Source of the DNA: Chitinophaga pinensis
GTDB lineage: Bacteria; Bacteroidota; Bacteroidia; 2-12-FULL-35-15
DNA: 41,500 nt
Direction: 5' to 3'
NCBI GenBank assembly: GCA_945865315.1
Contig: CAMBDK010000014.1
Location: 1 to 41,500, forward strand
Part shown: positions 18,068-30,285 of the stretch, piece by piece
How positions within the stretch are numbered: the stretch's first letter is position 1
Layout: each line of letters begins with the position of its first letter
The notes under the pieces: generated by a model
What the model was told of the DNA's origin: nothing
Database searches by the model: none
The model's input: the letters and a program-made list of their open reading frames with translations, nothing else
Made by a program: the position numbers and the translations under genes

Positions 18068-18781
18068 TCATTCTGTTTTTATTGAATTAACAAGCATGTG
18101 GTTAATGGTATTAGTTTCATCGCTGGTTAAAAATCGCCACGCCCCAATTGCAATACCATCTATTTTTACATTCATTATTCGAGTACGCTTTAATTTTAAA
18201 ACATTAAAGCCCAATGTCTCACACATTCTTCTTATCTGTCGGTTTAAGCCTTGTGTAAGAATAATTGTAAATGTATTTTTATCGCGTTGTTTTATAAAGC
18301 ATTTTTGAGTAATGGTGTCTAAAATAGCCACACCATTGCCCATTTGATCTATAAATTCAGAAGTTATAAGTTTATCAACTTTAACAATATATTCCTTTTC
18401 ATGTTTATTACCTGCACGTAAAATTTTATTTACAATATCGCCATCATTGGTTAAAAATATTAATCCTTCCGAAGCTTTATCTAATCTCCCAATTGGGAAA
18501 ATCCGATTTGGGAAATTTATAAAATCAATGATATTATCTTTGTCTTTTAAATCAGTAGTACAGGTGATACCAATAGGTTTATTAAATGCCAAATAAATAA
18601 ATTTTTCTTTTGGTTTTATTGGTTTGTTATCTATTTCAATAAGGTCTGTATCACTTACTTTAGAACCAATTTCAGGCTTCAAGCCATTAATTGTAACCCT
18701 ACCAGCTTCAATAAGTTTATCCGCCTCCCTTCTTGAACAATAACCTGTTTCACTAATAAATTTATTTATTCTTATTTGCAT
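18068..18781 (-). CDS. rluF: 23S rRNA pseudouridine synthase, RluF type
   Basis: 237 residues. The N-terminal S4 RNA-binding domain is RINKFISETGYCSRREADKL (4-23). The RsuA/RluB/E/F catalytic motif GRLDKASEGLIFLTNDGD places the catalytic aspartate at D101. RAGNKHEKEYIV and GLNRQIRRMCETLGF are typical of RluF, which in E. coli modifies U2604 of 23S rRNA. It is shorter than E. coli RluF, which has an extra C-terminal tail. It lies upstream of the sirtuin gene, separated by 158 bp. RluF over RluB or RluE is chosen from these motifs; the exact target uridine is inferred. Confidence 0.88.
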   Translation of the reverse strand: MQIRINKFISETGYCSRREADKLIEAGRVTINGLKPEIGSKVSDTDLIEIDNKPIKPKEKFIYLAFNKPIGITCTTDLKDKDNIIDFINFPNRIFPIGRLDKASEGLIFLTNDGDIVNKILRAGNKHEKEYIVKVDKLITSEFIDQMGNGVAILDTITQKCFIKQRDKNTFTIILTQGLNRQIRRMCETLGFNVLKLKRTRIMNVKIDGIAIGAWRFLTSDETNTINHMLVNSIKTE

Positions 18782-19135
18782 ATAATCGAAAAATTTATAA
18801 TAAGTAATACTAAATTATATTGTAAATATAACTAATCAATTTCCAAACGTTTAACGAATTTTAAATTATTCATTAGTCATTAATCGAAATTACTTAATAC
18901 CTATTTAAAATTATAACATGCGAATCAAAACTTTTACGATATTTTATTGTTTTTTAGAAAATAGCAGATTTGATTTTTTTTCACCATATTTGTAATATAC
19001 TTTTATTATAAAAAGTTAATTTTTTTAGCGCTAATTAAATTAAAATATTTTTTTTGTGTATTAAATTTATTTTTAAATAAGAAGTATTCAGTAAGCAGTA
19101 ATATTCATTAAAATAAAATTCAATAATATTAAATT
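18782..19135. other. Divergent AT-rich intergenic region between rluF and purL
   Basis: About 354 bp, very AT-rich, carrying the promoters of two divergent genes. Partial -7-like sequences such as TACTTTTA (near 18999) exist but none combines both boxes well. No riboswitch-like structure or RNA gene was recognised. Confidence 0.5.
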
Positions 19136-21364
19136 ATGTCAACAAGCACCCAAGAAAGCATTACAACGCTAGAAACTGCCATTAAATTAGGTTTATTGCC
19201 GGATGAATTTGAAAAAATAAATACCATTTTGGGACGCGTTCCAAATTTTACTGAATTAAGTATTTTTTCTGTCATGTGGAGCGAACATTGTTCCTATAAA
19301 AATTCTATTGTTTGGTTGAAAAAATTACCTAAAAAAGGGCCTTATATTCTTGCTGAGGCTGGTGAAGAAAATGCCGGATTAGTTGATATTGGTGATGGCC
19401 TTGCCTGCGCATTTAAAATTGAATCTCATAACCACCCATCAGCTTTAGAGCCATATCAGGGCGCTGCTACAGGAGTAGGTGGTATAAACCGTGATATTTT
19501 TACAATGGGGGCTCGACCAATAGCTCAATTAAATTCTTTGCGTTTTGGTGATTTAAAATTAGAACGCAACAAATGGCTTTTAAAAGGTGTTGTTAAAGGG
19601 ATAGGTGATTATGGAAACGCATTTGGTATTCCTACCGTTGGTGGAGAATTGTTTTTCGACGACTGCTATAATGTTAATCCTTTGGTGAATGCTATGAGTG
19701 CTGGTATTGTAAAAGTTGGAGAAACTATTTCTGCAATTTCTTACGGTGTTGGAAATCCAGTTTATATTGTAGGTTCTGCTACTGGAAAAGATGGTATTCA
19801 TGGGGCTACTTTTGCCTCTGCTGATATTACAGAGGACTCTGCAAAAGATTTACCTGCAGTGCAGGTGGGGGACCCTTTTCAAGAAAAATTATTATTGGAG
19901 GCTACCTTAGAAGTAATTAAAACGGGCGGTGTTGTTGGTATGCAGGATATGGGTGCTGCTGGTATTATTTGTTCTACTTCCGAAATGAGCGCCAAAGGTG
20001 AGCATGGAATGGATATTTGGTTGGATAGAGTTCCTACAAGGCAATTAAATATGCAACCTTTTGAGATTTTACTTTCTGAATCTCAGGAACGCATGCTAAT
20101 AGTGGTGAAAAAAGGTGCTGAAAAAGAGGTAGAAAAAGTTTTTCAAAAATGGGATTTAAATTGTGCAAAAATTGGTGTTGTAACCGATTCAAAAAATATT
20201 AAATTTTATGTAGGTGATGAATTGGTTGCAGATGTTCCTGCATTTGATTTAGTTTTGGGAGGTGGAGCGCCTGTATATCATAGAGATTACAAAGAACCAG
20301 CATACTTTGCAGAGTCTAAGAAATTTAAAATGGAAGATATTAAAGAACCGGAAGACATGGTAGCGGTTTCAAAATTTTTAATTGCTCATGCCAACATAGC
20401 ATCCAAACAATGGGTGTCAAATCAATACGATTCAATGGTTGGGACTGTAAATATGAGTACAAATGCACCATCAGATGCTGCTATAATAAATATAAAGGGC
20501 ACCAATAAGGCAATAGCATTAAAAATAGATTGCAATGCTCGTTATGTGAATGCAGACCCGGAAATAGGTTGCGCCATAGCTGTTTCTGAAGCTGCACGTA
20601 ATATAGTGTGCAGCGGGGCTGAGCCTTCTGCAATTACAAATTGTTTGAATTTTGGTAATCCATATAATCCTGAAGTATATTGGCAATTTGTAAATGTAAT
20701 AAAGGGAATGGGTACCGCATGTATTAAATTTCAAACTCCTGTTACTGGCGGTAATGTTAGTTTTTACAATCAATCTTCGTATGAAGGGCCAGTATTTCCA
20801 ACACCTACTATTGGGATGTTGGGTGTGTTGAAAGATAAATCAAAACGCATGACTTTAGGGTTTAAGAATGAAGGGGATTCAATTTATTTGATTGGTAGTT
20901 CAAAAGATGATATTTCTTCCTCCGAATATTTATATTCCTACCATAAGATAAAAAACACTCCTCCTCCCGCTTTTAATTTAAATGAAGAATTTGAAGTGCA
21001 AAATGCAGTGAAAATTATTATTAAGGAAGGTCTTATTCAATCGGCTCACGACTGTTCTGATGGCGGCTTATTTATTACTTTATTAGAAAGTGCAATGATA
21101 AATAATTTAGGTTTTAATATTAGTTCCATTGAAGAAATTCGTAAGGATTCATTTTTGTTTGGCGAAGCACAAAGTCGCGTGATAGTTTCTGTAAAAAAAT
21201 CGGATGAAGATAAATTTATTGATGTAATGATGGCTACAAATGCAGAATTTGAATATCTGGGTGATGTACAAGGCAAGGATATGATTATTGATGAGAAATC
21301 TTTCGGGACTGTAGCGGAAGCTAAAGCCCTGTTTGATGAGGCTTTGGGGGAATTGTTGAAATAA
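19136..21364 (+). CDS. purL: Phosphoribosylformylglycinamidine synthase II, small type
   Basis: 742 residues, the length of the stand-alone (Bacillus-type) PurL and not the roughly 1200-1300-residue fused enzyme. It catalyses the ATP-dependent amidation of FGAR to FGAM, step four of purine synthesis. Visible motifs are [11 protein letters not shown] with the catalytic-region histidine H51, [24 protein letters not shown] (around 93-116, quoted in part: [21 protein letters not shown]), and later [10 protein letters not shown] and HDCSDGGL in the paired ATP-binding halves. There is no glutaminase domain, so separate PurQ and PurS subunits must supply ammonia; neither is in the window. The ATG is the only early start. 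Confidence 0.96.
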   Translation: MSTSTQESITTLETAIKLGLLPDEFEKINTILGRVPNFTELSIFSVMWSEHCSYKNSIVWLKKLPKKGPYILAEAGEENAGLVDIGDGLACAFKIESHNHPSALEPYQGAATGVGGINRDIFTMGARPIAQLNSLRFGDLKLERNKWLLKGVVKGIGDYGNAFGIPTVGGELFFDDCYNVNPLVNAMSAGIVKVGETISAISYGVGNPVYIVGSATGKDGIHGATFASADITEDSAKDLPAVQVGDPFQEKLLLEATLEVIKTGGVVGMQDMGAAGIICSTSEMSAKGEHGMDIWLDRVPTRQLNMQPFEILLSESQERMLIVVKKGAEKEVEKVFQKWDLNCAKIGVVTDSKNIKFYVGDELVADVPAFDLVLGGGAPVYHRDYKEPAYFAESKKFKMEDIKEPEDMVAVSKFLIAHANIASKQWVSNQYDSMVGTVNMSTNAPSDAAIINIKGTNKAIALKIDCNARYVNADPEIGCAIAVSEAARNIVCSGAEPSAITNCLNFGNPYNPEVYWQFVNVIKGMGTACIKFQTPVTGGNVSFYNQSSYEGPVFPTPTIGMLGVLKDKSKRMTLGFKNEGDSIYLIGSSKDDISSSEYLYSYHKIKNTPPPAFNLNEEFEVQNAVKIIIKEGLIQSAHDCSDGGLFITLLESAMINNLGFNISSIEEIRKDSFLFGEAQSRVIVSVKKSDEDKFIDVMMATNAEFEYLGDVQGKDMIIDEKSFGTVAEAKALFDEALGELLK

Positions 21365-21526
21365 TTTTTAAGGAAGTTCTCCTCTTTTAATTAGTGTAAT
21401 ATATTAGGGGTGTAAAATAATCGTTAAATGAATTTAATAAATACAATTATTGGTAAACTTAGCTTTTTATAAAGAAAATTTAATCTGAAGTATTCATTGT
21501 GAATTAAACTTTTTAACAAAATCTTT

Positions 21527-23377
21527 ATGATGGTTGCAACTTCTGAAAATTTAAAGAAAATAATTCGCAAAGTAGTAGCGTTTTTTATTTTTACTGCTTT
21601 CTTCTCTTTCATTTCCTATGCTCAACCCACCATGTTTTTTAATAATGGAGCGGAGGTATACGTTGCCTCATCTACCATATTACATATAAATGGAGGTTTT
21701 CAAAATGATAATATTTTTGCAACAGCAAATGTATTTGAGAATGATGGTGCAATAACAATAGCAACATCAAACGGTATTGCTGGCAGTGTTTTTTTAACAA
21801 ATAATTCAACCTTACAAGGGGATGGAAATTATTTTGTTGAGCAAGATTGGACCAACGATGCGGTTTTTATTGCTGGTAATAGTTCTGTTGATTTTAATGG
21901 GGATTTGCAGGAAAATATTACAAGCAGTAATGCTACTGTTACTACATTTAATAATTTGGTGCTGTCAGGAACAGGTACCGGCAATAATCGTAAAAAAACA
22001 TTATTACTTGTTGATGCTAATATTGATGTAAATGGTACGCTGGTGCTTAATAATCGTGAATTAGAAACCTTAACAAATACAATATTTGTTCTTAATCCTT
22101 CCATAAATTGTATTTCAAATAATACAACGCCTGGTAATGAAGGATTTGTGAGCAGCAGCTTTGCCGCTGGTGGTAGCGGATATTTATCCAGAGTTACTAA
22201 TTCGGCCTCAGCTTATTTATTTCCAACAGGATCTAGCAATTCTACTACTCGTTATCGCCCTGTAAAATTAACTCCCTCAGCAGCATCTGCAAATACTTAT
22301 ACGGCTCGTTTAGGAAATAATGATCCAACGCTTGATAATTTTAATATATTATCAATTGATACAACACTTTGCCAAGTAAATCAATTGTTTTATCATGAAG
22401 TTAAACGAAGCTCAGGAAGTGATAATTCGAATATAGATCTATTTTATGATCAAACAGCTGATGGTGCATGGGATGGAATGGCAAAATGGAATTCTACTAT
22501 TCCAGGAATTTGGAACAATATGGCTGCAGTTACTGCAACAGCAGGAAACCCTTTAAATGATATTTTGAAAGTTAATTGGGCCGATTTTTCTAATTCCCCC
22601 TATATTTTGTCAAGGCAAAAACCAGCTGCCCCATCACTTATGTGTTCTCCTATTTGTGCAAACTCTACTAATAATATTTTTACCGCAACGGGCACAACGC
22701 CATTTTTTTTATGGTCATCTCCTTTAGGAACAACCATAACATCAGGGCAAAATACAAACACCGTATCGATTGATTGGGGGGCAGTGCCTGGAACGGTTGC
22801 GGTTAGTGCAATTAGCAATTTAGGCTGCGCATCTAGTTTAGCAACATGTATGGTTGGATTATTACAATCTCCTGTTGCCGAATTTAGCAGTAATATGTTA
22901 GAGAGTCATTATTTTAATTTCACCGACTTATCTGTTGGCGCAACAATGCAATGGGCCTGGGATTTTGGAAATGGTAAATCATCAGCCATTCAAAATCCTA
23001 ATAATATTTATCTTTCATGCGGCTATCAAAATATTTGTTTGACGGTTTCAAATAATATTTGTTTCGACTCGGCATGCTCCAAAATATGGGTTAATGAATT
23101 AGCTATCATTCCCAACGTTTTTACCCCTAATGGAGATGATATTAATGATGAGTTTTTTATTAATAGTAATTGTATTGATAATTTTATGTTGGAAATTTAT
23201 AATCGTTGGGGAATGAAAATTTTTGAAACTAATTTAACCGGGCGTGCTTGGGATGGATTTACAGCAAGTGGAGAAGCTGCCGTAAGTGGTACTTATTTTT
23301 TTATTTTTAAAGGAATTTCCAATATAAGTGGTAAAGATTTTAGTACAAATGGATTTGTTACATTAATTAGAGATTAA
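21527..23377 (+). CDS. Secreted protein with PKD domain and T9SS type B (CHU_C) tail
   Basis: 616 residues. A signal peptide occupies about 1-33 (FFIFTAFFSFISYAQ). Residues about 35-350 are Asn/Thr/Ser-rich with regularly spaced hydrophobic strands (for example GGFQNDNIF, LQGDGNYFVEQDW, LNNLVLSG-like segments), resembling a beta-helix or beta-sandwich of unknown function. A PKD domain is seen near 455-525 (FTDLSVGATMQWAWDFGNG). The last 90 residues are the gliding-motility-associated CHU_C domain (IPNVFTPNGDDINDEF, EIYNRWGMKIFE, WDGFTASGE, GTYFFIFKG), so export by T9SS is expected. A second ATG at codon 2 is an equal start. A 10-bp perfect hairpin overlaps its stop. Function otherwise unknown. 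Confidence 0.92.
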   Translation: MMVATSENLKKIIRKVVAFFIFTAFFSFISYAQPTMFFNNGAEVYVASSTILHINGGFQNDNIFATANVFENDGAITIATSNGIAGSVFLTNNSTLQGDGNYFVEQDWTNDAVFIAGNSSVDFNGDLQENITSSNATVTTFNNLVLSGTGTGNNRKKTLLLVDANIDVNGTLVLNNRELETLTNTIFVLNPSINCISNNTTPGNEGFVSSSFAAGGSGYLSRVTNSASAYLFPTGSSNSTTRYRPVKLTPSAASANTYTARLGNNDPTLDNFNILSIDTTLCQVNQLFYHEVKRSSGSDNSNIDLFYDQTADGAWDGMAKWNSTIPGIWNNMAAVTATAGNPLNDILKVNWADFSNSPYILSRQKPAAPSLMCSPICANSTNNIFTATGTTPFFLWSSPLGTTITSGQNTNTVSIDWGAVPGTVAVSAISNLGCASSLATCMVGLLQSPVAEFSSNMLESHYFNFTDLSVGATMQWAWDFGNGKSSAIQNPNNIYLSCGYQNICLTVSNNICFDSACSKIWVNELAIIPNVFTPNGDDINDEFFINSNCIDNFMLEIYNRWGMKIFETNLTGRAWDGFTASGEAAVSGTYFFIFKGISNISGKDFSTNGFVTLIRD

Positions 23378-23393
23378 TAGCTGCTATTAATCT
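23371..23393 (+). terminator. Hairpin overlapping the stop of the T9SS type B gene
   Basis: AGATTAATAG, loop CTG, CTATTAATCT: a perfect 10-bp stem that includes the TAA stop. The following sequence is T-rich only about 15-25 bp later, so its role as an intrinsic terminator is uncertain. Confidence 0.4.
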
Positions 23394-23459
23394 GTAATTA
23401 AATACTATTTTATTTTTTTCATTTAAGCCAATGCAACCTTATTGTGTGTTTTTTCATCC

Positions 23460-23491
23460 TTGGTCGTACCTATATATATATTGTATTTTCG
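23460..23491 (+). promoter_or_regulatory. Possible promoter of the SprB-repeat gene
   Basis: TTG (23460-23462), a 21-nt gap, then TATTTTCG (23484-23491), one mismatch from TAnnTTTG. If used, transcription starts after the upstream ATG at 23431, which supports translation from 23548. Confidence 0.35.
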
Positions 23492-23547
23492 TATTCCCAA
23501 TATTTAAAATGAAATTCCAAATAATAATTAATCTTAACAACAAAAAA

Positions 23548-26500
23548 ATGAAAAATAAACAACTTATTAAAATTCTAGCAGCATTGCTATTTACCATTTG
23601 TACGAGCGCAAATTCGTTTGCTCAATCAGCACCAGGAACTTGTACTGTTCTTAATCAAATTTGTCATGATGATGGGGTTCTTGCAGTAAATATTACATCT
23701 GGATTAATTCCGCCGCTTAGTTTCACCTATTATAATGTGTTTTATAATTTTATAAGCATTCATAGTAATGTAAATTCTTTAAATGATACTCTTTTTGGAA
23801 TTCCCGAACCAGTTGGGTCCGTTTATGTTACCGATGCGTTTGGAAATTACTATTCTTCTCAAATAAGTATGCCCCCCCCATTTCAAATTGATCCACCTAT
23901 TGTAACCCACGCAATATGCCCAAATCTTGGCACAGCCCAGCTTACTATTAATGGAGGAACCGTGCCAGTTTCTGTCCAATGGTATAGTTATGTACATCCG
24001 GGGCCCGCGACAATTTTCGGTTCAGGAAATCCAATTAATTTACCAAGTGGAATGTATACTGCTTTAGTGACAGACGGAAGTGGATGTACAGTTTTGACGC
24101 CTATTGATTCTGGCGGCTATGGTTCTATTGTTATTGAAAATCTTTCGGGTATAAATTTTTCAGTTCCAACTACATCTGCAAATTGCACAAATGGTACAGC
24201 AGCTGTTACAAGCATAACGGGCGGTATAGCTCCTTATACCTACCTGTGGTCAAACGGTGCGAATACACCATCAATCAGTAATTTGTCTCAAGGGTCTTAT
24301 GCAGTAACGGTTACCGATGCTCAAGGGTGCTATTCTCCAAGCTCTTTTTATGTTCAACAAGCTATCCAGATAAATGCAAATACTACTGTTACTAACGCCA
24401 CCTGCTTGCAATCAGATGGGTCTATCATCTCTTTTGGTTCAGGGGGAACGCCACCTTATACCTATCAATATAGTAATGGAATGATTGGACAAACTGTAAA
24501 TGGAATAAGTGGAGGGTCATATCTTTCTGTTATTGCAACCGATGCGAATGGCTGTACCGGAACAGGTTATGCTTATGTCAGTAGTTCAACACCAATAACT
24601 GTAACTTATGCAACTACCAATAGCTCCTGTACGGCTGCAACAGGAAGTGCTACATTAGCCATTAGTGGTGGTACAGTTCCCTATGTTATAAATTGGTATA
24701 CCTTTCCTGTTCAAACTGGGGTTTCTATCAATAGCATGGCTGCAGGTTCTTATTCTTTTAAAGTAACCGATGCTGTAGGCTGCGTGAGAACCGGTACTGC
24801 CATTATTGCGCAACAAAGTATTATTAATGCCACGGCATCCGCATCTAACCCTTTTTGCCCTGCTAATACCGGTGATGTAAGTGTTAATGCTTCCGGCACC
24901 AATCCTCCTTTTACTTATTTATGGAATACAAATGCTACCGGGTCAGTTATAGTAGGTGCGCCGTTGGGCTATTACTCCTGTGTAATAACAGATAACGTGG
25001 GATGTTCCCTAACAAAAAGTGTTCATTTAACCACTACCTCCCCAATCAATATCGGTTTAAGCGGAACATCAGCATCTTGCATTTATACAAATGATGGAGC
25101 TGTTCTTGCAAATGCTACAGGTGGAACTGCTCCATATACATACAACTGGAGCAACGGGCAAACAGCACCCAATGCAACGGGCTTAGCTACTGGTAATTAT
25201 TATGTTTATGCGCAGGACGCAAACGGGTGTGCGGGGTATAAGTATACTTTTGTTAATTATAATGCATCCAATACAAGTTGCTATTGCACCATAACAGGTA
25301 AAGTATATGTTGATTTGAATAACAACTGTATATTCGATTCCGGAGAGCAAGGAATTGAACACATCATGATTCACTGTTCAGGTTTTGGCTATAGCTTCAC
25401 CGATGCAAATGGTGATTATTCTTTTGCCGTGCCAAGCGGTACCTATACATTATCGGAGTCGGTGCAAAGTATATACCCATTGGCTACCTGTCAAAATAAT
25501 GCGGTTGTAGTTTCAGTTACAGCAAGTTCAGGCTGTGTATCTACCACTAATTTTGCAAATACAGCTATTACGATTCATGATATTCATATTGTTAGAACAA
25601 ATATTAGTTTCGCTATTCCAGGAAATACACATACCCAGGGACTTATTGTACAAAACGATGGTACAGTTGCAGAAACAAACATTCAACTGGGGAAAAAACA
25701 CGATGGCCAATTGGTATATGTTAGTTCTTCACCAAGTGTTTTCACCCAATTAAGCCCTATTCCTGAACCTAATTGGTATAGTGTTACCTCCGGTTTCACA
25801 GCATTAGCTCCTGGCGCTTCAACAATGATCTATACCGACTATTTGGTGCCAACAAATATTCCAATAGGTACCGATGTTAGTTTTTGGGATTCAGCCGTAT
25901 ATGCTGCACCAATGACAAACTGGCTAAGCGATTATACTCCCTGGAATAATGTAGATAATGGATATACTACTGTAATAGGCTCTTATGATCCTAATTGCAA
26001 GGAGGTAACTCCTAAGGGAACAGGCAACCAAGGATTTATTGCTACCACCGATTCAGTTCTGGATTATGTGGTACATTTCCAAAATTCAGGCTCTTATTAT
26101 GCCGAAAAAGTGGTAGTAATGGATACATTGGATACTGATTTGGATTGGAGTTCATTAAAAGTTGGGTATTCCGATCATGATTATGTTGCTACCATATCAG
26201 AAAGTGGCGTATTGAAATTTACTTTTAATAATATTCATTTACTTTGGCAATCGAGCAGTGAAATGGCTAGCAGAGGATTGGTGTCGTATTCAATAACACA
26301 AAATCCGAATTTAAGTCCGGGAACCAGCATAAAAAATTCTGCTGCTATTTATTTTGATTATAACGAACCTGTAATAACCAATCAAACATTAAATACGATT
26401 CAATTTCCGGTAGGTGTTGAAGATCTGCAGTCAGTCTACGACCTTAGCGTTTATCCAAATCCGGCAACAAATGAATTAAATATTAAGCTCAGCAATGCAG

Positions 26501-26679
26501 CTAACGCAAGTGTAATTAATATTTATGATTTACAAGGTCGTTTATTGTTAAATGAAAATATAACAAATAAAACTAATATGCATAAAGTTAATATTAGTTT
26601 ATTAGTAAACGGCTGCTACTTTGTTGTTGTAGAAAAAAATGATGGACAAAAAATTTCCGCTAAGTTTATGAAAAATTAA
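23548..26679 (+). CDS. Secreted SprB-repeat protein with SD-like and DUF7619-like domains and T9SS type A tail
   Basis: 1043 residues from the chosen ATG at 23548. The ORF-track start at 23431 adds 39 residues before a perfect signal peptide (MKNKQLIKILAALLFTICTS...FAQ), so it was rejected. About seven SprB-like repeats follow, each opening with a Cys-containing segment (CTNGTAAVTSITGG, APYTYLWSNG, GSYAVTVTDAQGC). Next is a carboxypeptidase-regulatory/SdrD-B-like module (GKVYVDLNNNCIFDSGEQG, GDYSFAVPSGTYTL). Then comes a DUF7619/DUF11-like segment (SYDPNCKEVTPKG, LDYVVHFQNSGSYYAEKVVV, AAIYFDYNEPVITN). The type A T9SS tail starts at YDLSVYPNPATNEL. SprB is the mobile gliding adhesin of Flavobacterium; this shorter homologue is likely a surface adhesin, which is inference. 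It converges on gyrB with a shared terminator. Confidence 0.92.
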   Translation: MKNKQLIKILAALLFTICTSANSFAQSAPGTCTVLNQICHDDGVLAVNITSGLIPPLSFTYYNVFYNFISIHSNVNSLNDTLFGIPEPVGSVYVTDAFGNYYSSQISMPPPFQIDPPIVTHAICPNLGTAQLTINGGTVPVSVQWYSYVHPGPATIFGSGNPINLPSGMYTALVTDGSGCTVLTPIDSGGYGSIVIENLSGINFSVPTTSANCTNGTAAVTSITGGIAPYTYLWSNGANTPSISNLSQGSYAVTVTDAQGCYSPSSFYVQQAIQINANTTVTNATCLQSDGSIISFGSGGTPPYTYQYSNGMIGQTVNGISGGSYLSVIATDANGCTGTGYAYVSSSTPITVTYATTNSSCTAATGSATLAISGGTVPYVINWYTFPVQTGVSINSMAAGSYSFKVTDAVGCVRTGTAIIAQQSIINATASASNPFCPANTGDVSVNASGTNPPFTYLWNTNATGSVIVGAPLGYYSCVITDNVGCSLTKSVHLTTTSPINIGLSGTSASCIYTNDGAVLANATGGTAPYTYNWSNGQTAPNATGLATGNYYVYAQDANGCAGYKYTFVNYNASNTSCYCTITGKVYVDLNNNCIFDSGEQGIEHIMIHCSGFGYSFTDANGDYSFAVPSGTYTLSESVQSIYPLATCQNNAVVVSVTASSGCVSTTNFANTAITIHDIHIVRTNISFAIPGNTHTQGLIVQNDGTVAETNIQLGKKHDGQLVYVSSSPSVFTQLSPIPEPNWYSVTSGFTALAPGASTMIYTDYLVPTNIPIGTDVSFWDSAVYAAPMTNWLSDYTPWNNVDNGYTTVIGSYDPNCKEVTPKGTGNQGFIATTDSVLDYVVHFQNSGSYYAEKVVVMDTLDTDLDWSSLKVGYSDHDYVATISESGVLKFTFNNIHLLWQSSSEMASRGLVSYSITQNPNLSPGTSIKNSAAIYFDYNEPVITNQTLNTIQFPVGVEDLQSVYDLSVYPNPATNELNIKLSNAANASVINIYDLQGRLLLNENITNKTNMHKVNISLLVNGCYFVVVEKNDGQKISAKFMKN

Positions 26680-26702
26680 ATTTATTATTATTAATCTTTA
26701 TT

Positions 26703-26742
26703 AAAAAAAACAGCCATGCATTTTTGCATGGCTGTTTTTTTT
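26703..26742. terminator. Bidirectional intrinsic terminator between the SprB-repeat gene and gyrB
   Basis: A8-CAGCCATGCA, loop TTTT, TGCATGGCTG-T8: perfect 18-nt arms (26703-26720 and 26725-26742) with A- and T-tracts on both sides. It sits between the two convergent stops (26679 and 26820), so it can end both transcripts. Confidence 0.93.
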
Positions 26743-26819
26743 AAATAAAAAATAATGGATGTACCACTCAATATTTATCAAAAATGATAAGTGGTGTTGT
26801 CAACAGGTATTTTTAATTA

Positions 26820-29226
<2,407 letters not shown>

Positions 29227-30219
29227 TTATTGAGCTTTAGCAGTATAAAAACGATAGGCTAATCCAGCAGTAATTTGGTGCCTTGAACCTACTTGAACGC
29301 CATTTAAATATTGATAAATGGGGATTTCATTAGTTAAGTATAGGATAACAGACTTCAGGTTAAAGCTAATTTGAGGGACAATAAAGACCTTTCTACTTCC
29401 GGTTGCTGCAATATCTATATTATAAAAAGCAAGTAAATCAATGTCTTTGGCCGCCTGCATTTTACTTGTCCATTCCCCCTTTAATTGAACTGTTATACCT
29501 ATTTTATTAAAAAATGTTTTTCCAGCAAATAATCCCAAACTTGCATAATCGCCATATTTTTCTCCTAATGAATTCCAACCTTTTTTAACATAAAAGCTAT
29601 TTAAAAAAAAGCGAGTTTTTACTAAAGGATATCCTCTAAATAAAAAAGCATAAAAAATAAAATCGTGTGAGCCATTTGTAGGTTGAACCGCTGGTGGAGA
29701 AATGGTATAGTATTTCTTCCCTGTTTTTGGATTTGTATATACAACAGTGGAATCGTCGTGTTTCCCAAGAGGTATTTTGTAACCCATACCTAGAGTTATT
29801 TCTGTACGTTTATTTTCTGTTGTTCGATTGTAAATATTATAGTGTGGGAAGATAATAAGATCACTAATACCTGAGGAGTAAGTTGTATCTCGTTTATTTA
29901 GTCCGATCAATTTTTTATTTAAAAAATAACCAGATTCAATGGACATTGTTAAATCTTTAGAAATTCCATAAGCCCATCGTAAATACATGTAATTACTATT
30001 AAAATTATCAAATTGAGAAGCGCTAAGCGCATCTTTTTTATAGAATTTATTGGTGCTAATGTATTGATAGTTTGCTGCAATTTCCATTTCTCTGTCGAGC
30101 AGCACACCTTGTGAAGCACCTCCAGCTATAGGGCTTCCCGATCCGCCTGAACAGCAGCCTTGTCCATTCATGGAATTTGATAAAAAAAATGCAAATATGG
30201 AAATTAAAAATAATCGCAT
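29227..30219 (-). CDS. Putative outer-membrane beta-barrel protein with N-terminal Cys-Cys-Gly-rich motif
   Basis: 330 residues. A signal peptide (MRLFLISIFAFFLSNSMNGQ) is followed at once by GCCSGGSGSPIAGGAS with C22 and C23. The rest is a series of alternating amphipathic strands (TMSIESGYFLN, RTEITLGMGYKIPLG, RHQITAGLAYRFYTAKAQ) ending in an aromatic-rich strand, consistent with an outer-membrane barrel. I do not recognise a named family. The vicinal cysteines in a Gly/Ser-rich segment could bind a metal or be oxidised to a disulfide, which is inference. It lies 66 bp downstream of the redoxin-like gene in the same direction, so the two are probably one operon and may act on the same substrate. 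Confidence 0.75.
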   Translation of the reverse strand: MRLFLISIFAFFLSNSMNGQGCCSGGSGSPIAGGASQGVLLDREMEIAANYQYISTNKFYKKDALSASQFDNFNSNYMYLRWAYGISKDLTMSIESGYFLNKKLIGLNKRDTTYSSGISDLIIFPHYNIYNRTTENKRTEITLGMGYKIPLGKHDDSTVVYTNPKTGKKYYTISPPAVQPTNGSHDFIFYAFLFRGYPLVKTRFFLNSFYVKKGWNSLGEKYGDYASLGLFAGKTFFNKIGITVQLKGEWTSKMQAAKDIDLLAFYNIDIAATGSRKVFIVPQISFNLKSVILYLTNEIPIYQYLNGVQVGSRHQITAGLAYRFYTAKAQ

Positions 30220-30285
30220 TTTATTAAAATAAAAAGGTGAAATAAAAAATAGTTTTATATTGCTTGTAGCTGATATAATAATATT

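Noticed and set aside
17913-18308. 131-codon plus-strand ORF overlapping rluF
   Set aside because: Half lies antisense to rluF and the rest is AT-rich low-complexity sequence.
23431-23547. Upstream ATG of the SprB-repeat gene giving 39 more residues
   Set aside because: It would bury a clear signal peptide and precedes the likely promoter.
26763-26803. Imperfect inverted repeat ACCACT...TATCA/TGATAAGTGGT
   Set aside because: Requires a 7-nt bulge and has no T-tract; the perfect terminator nearby already explains termination.
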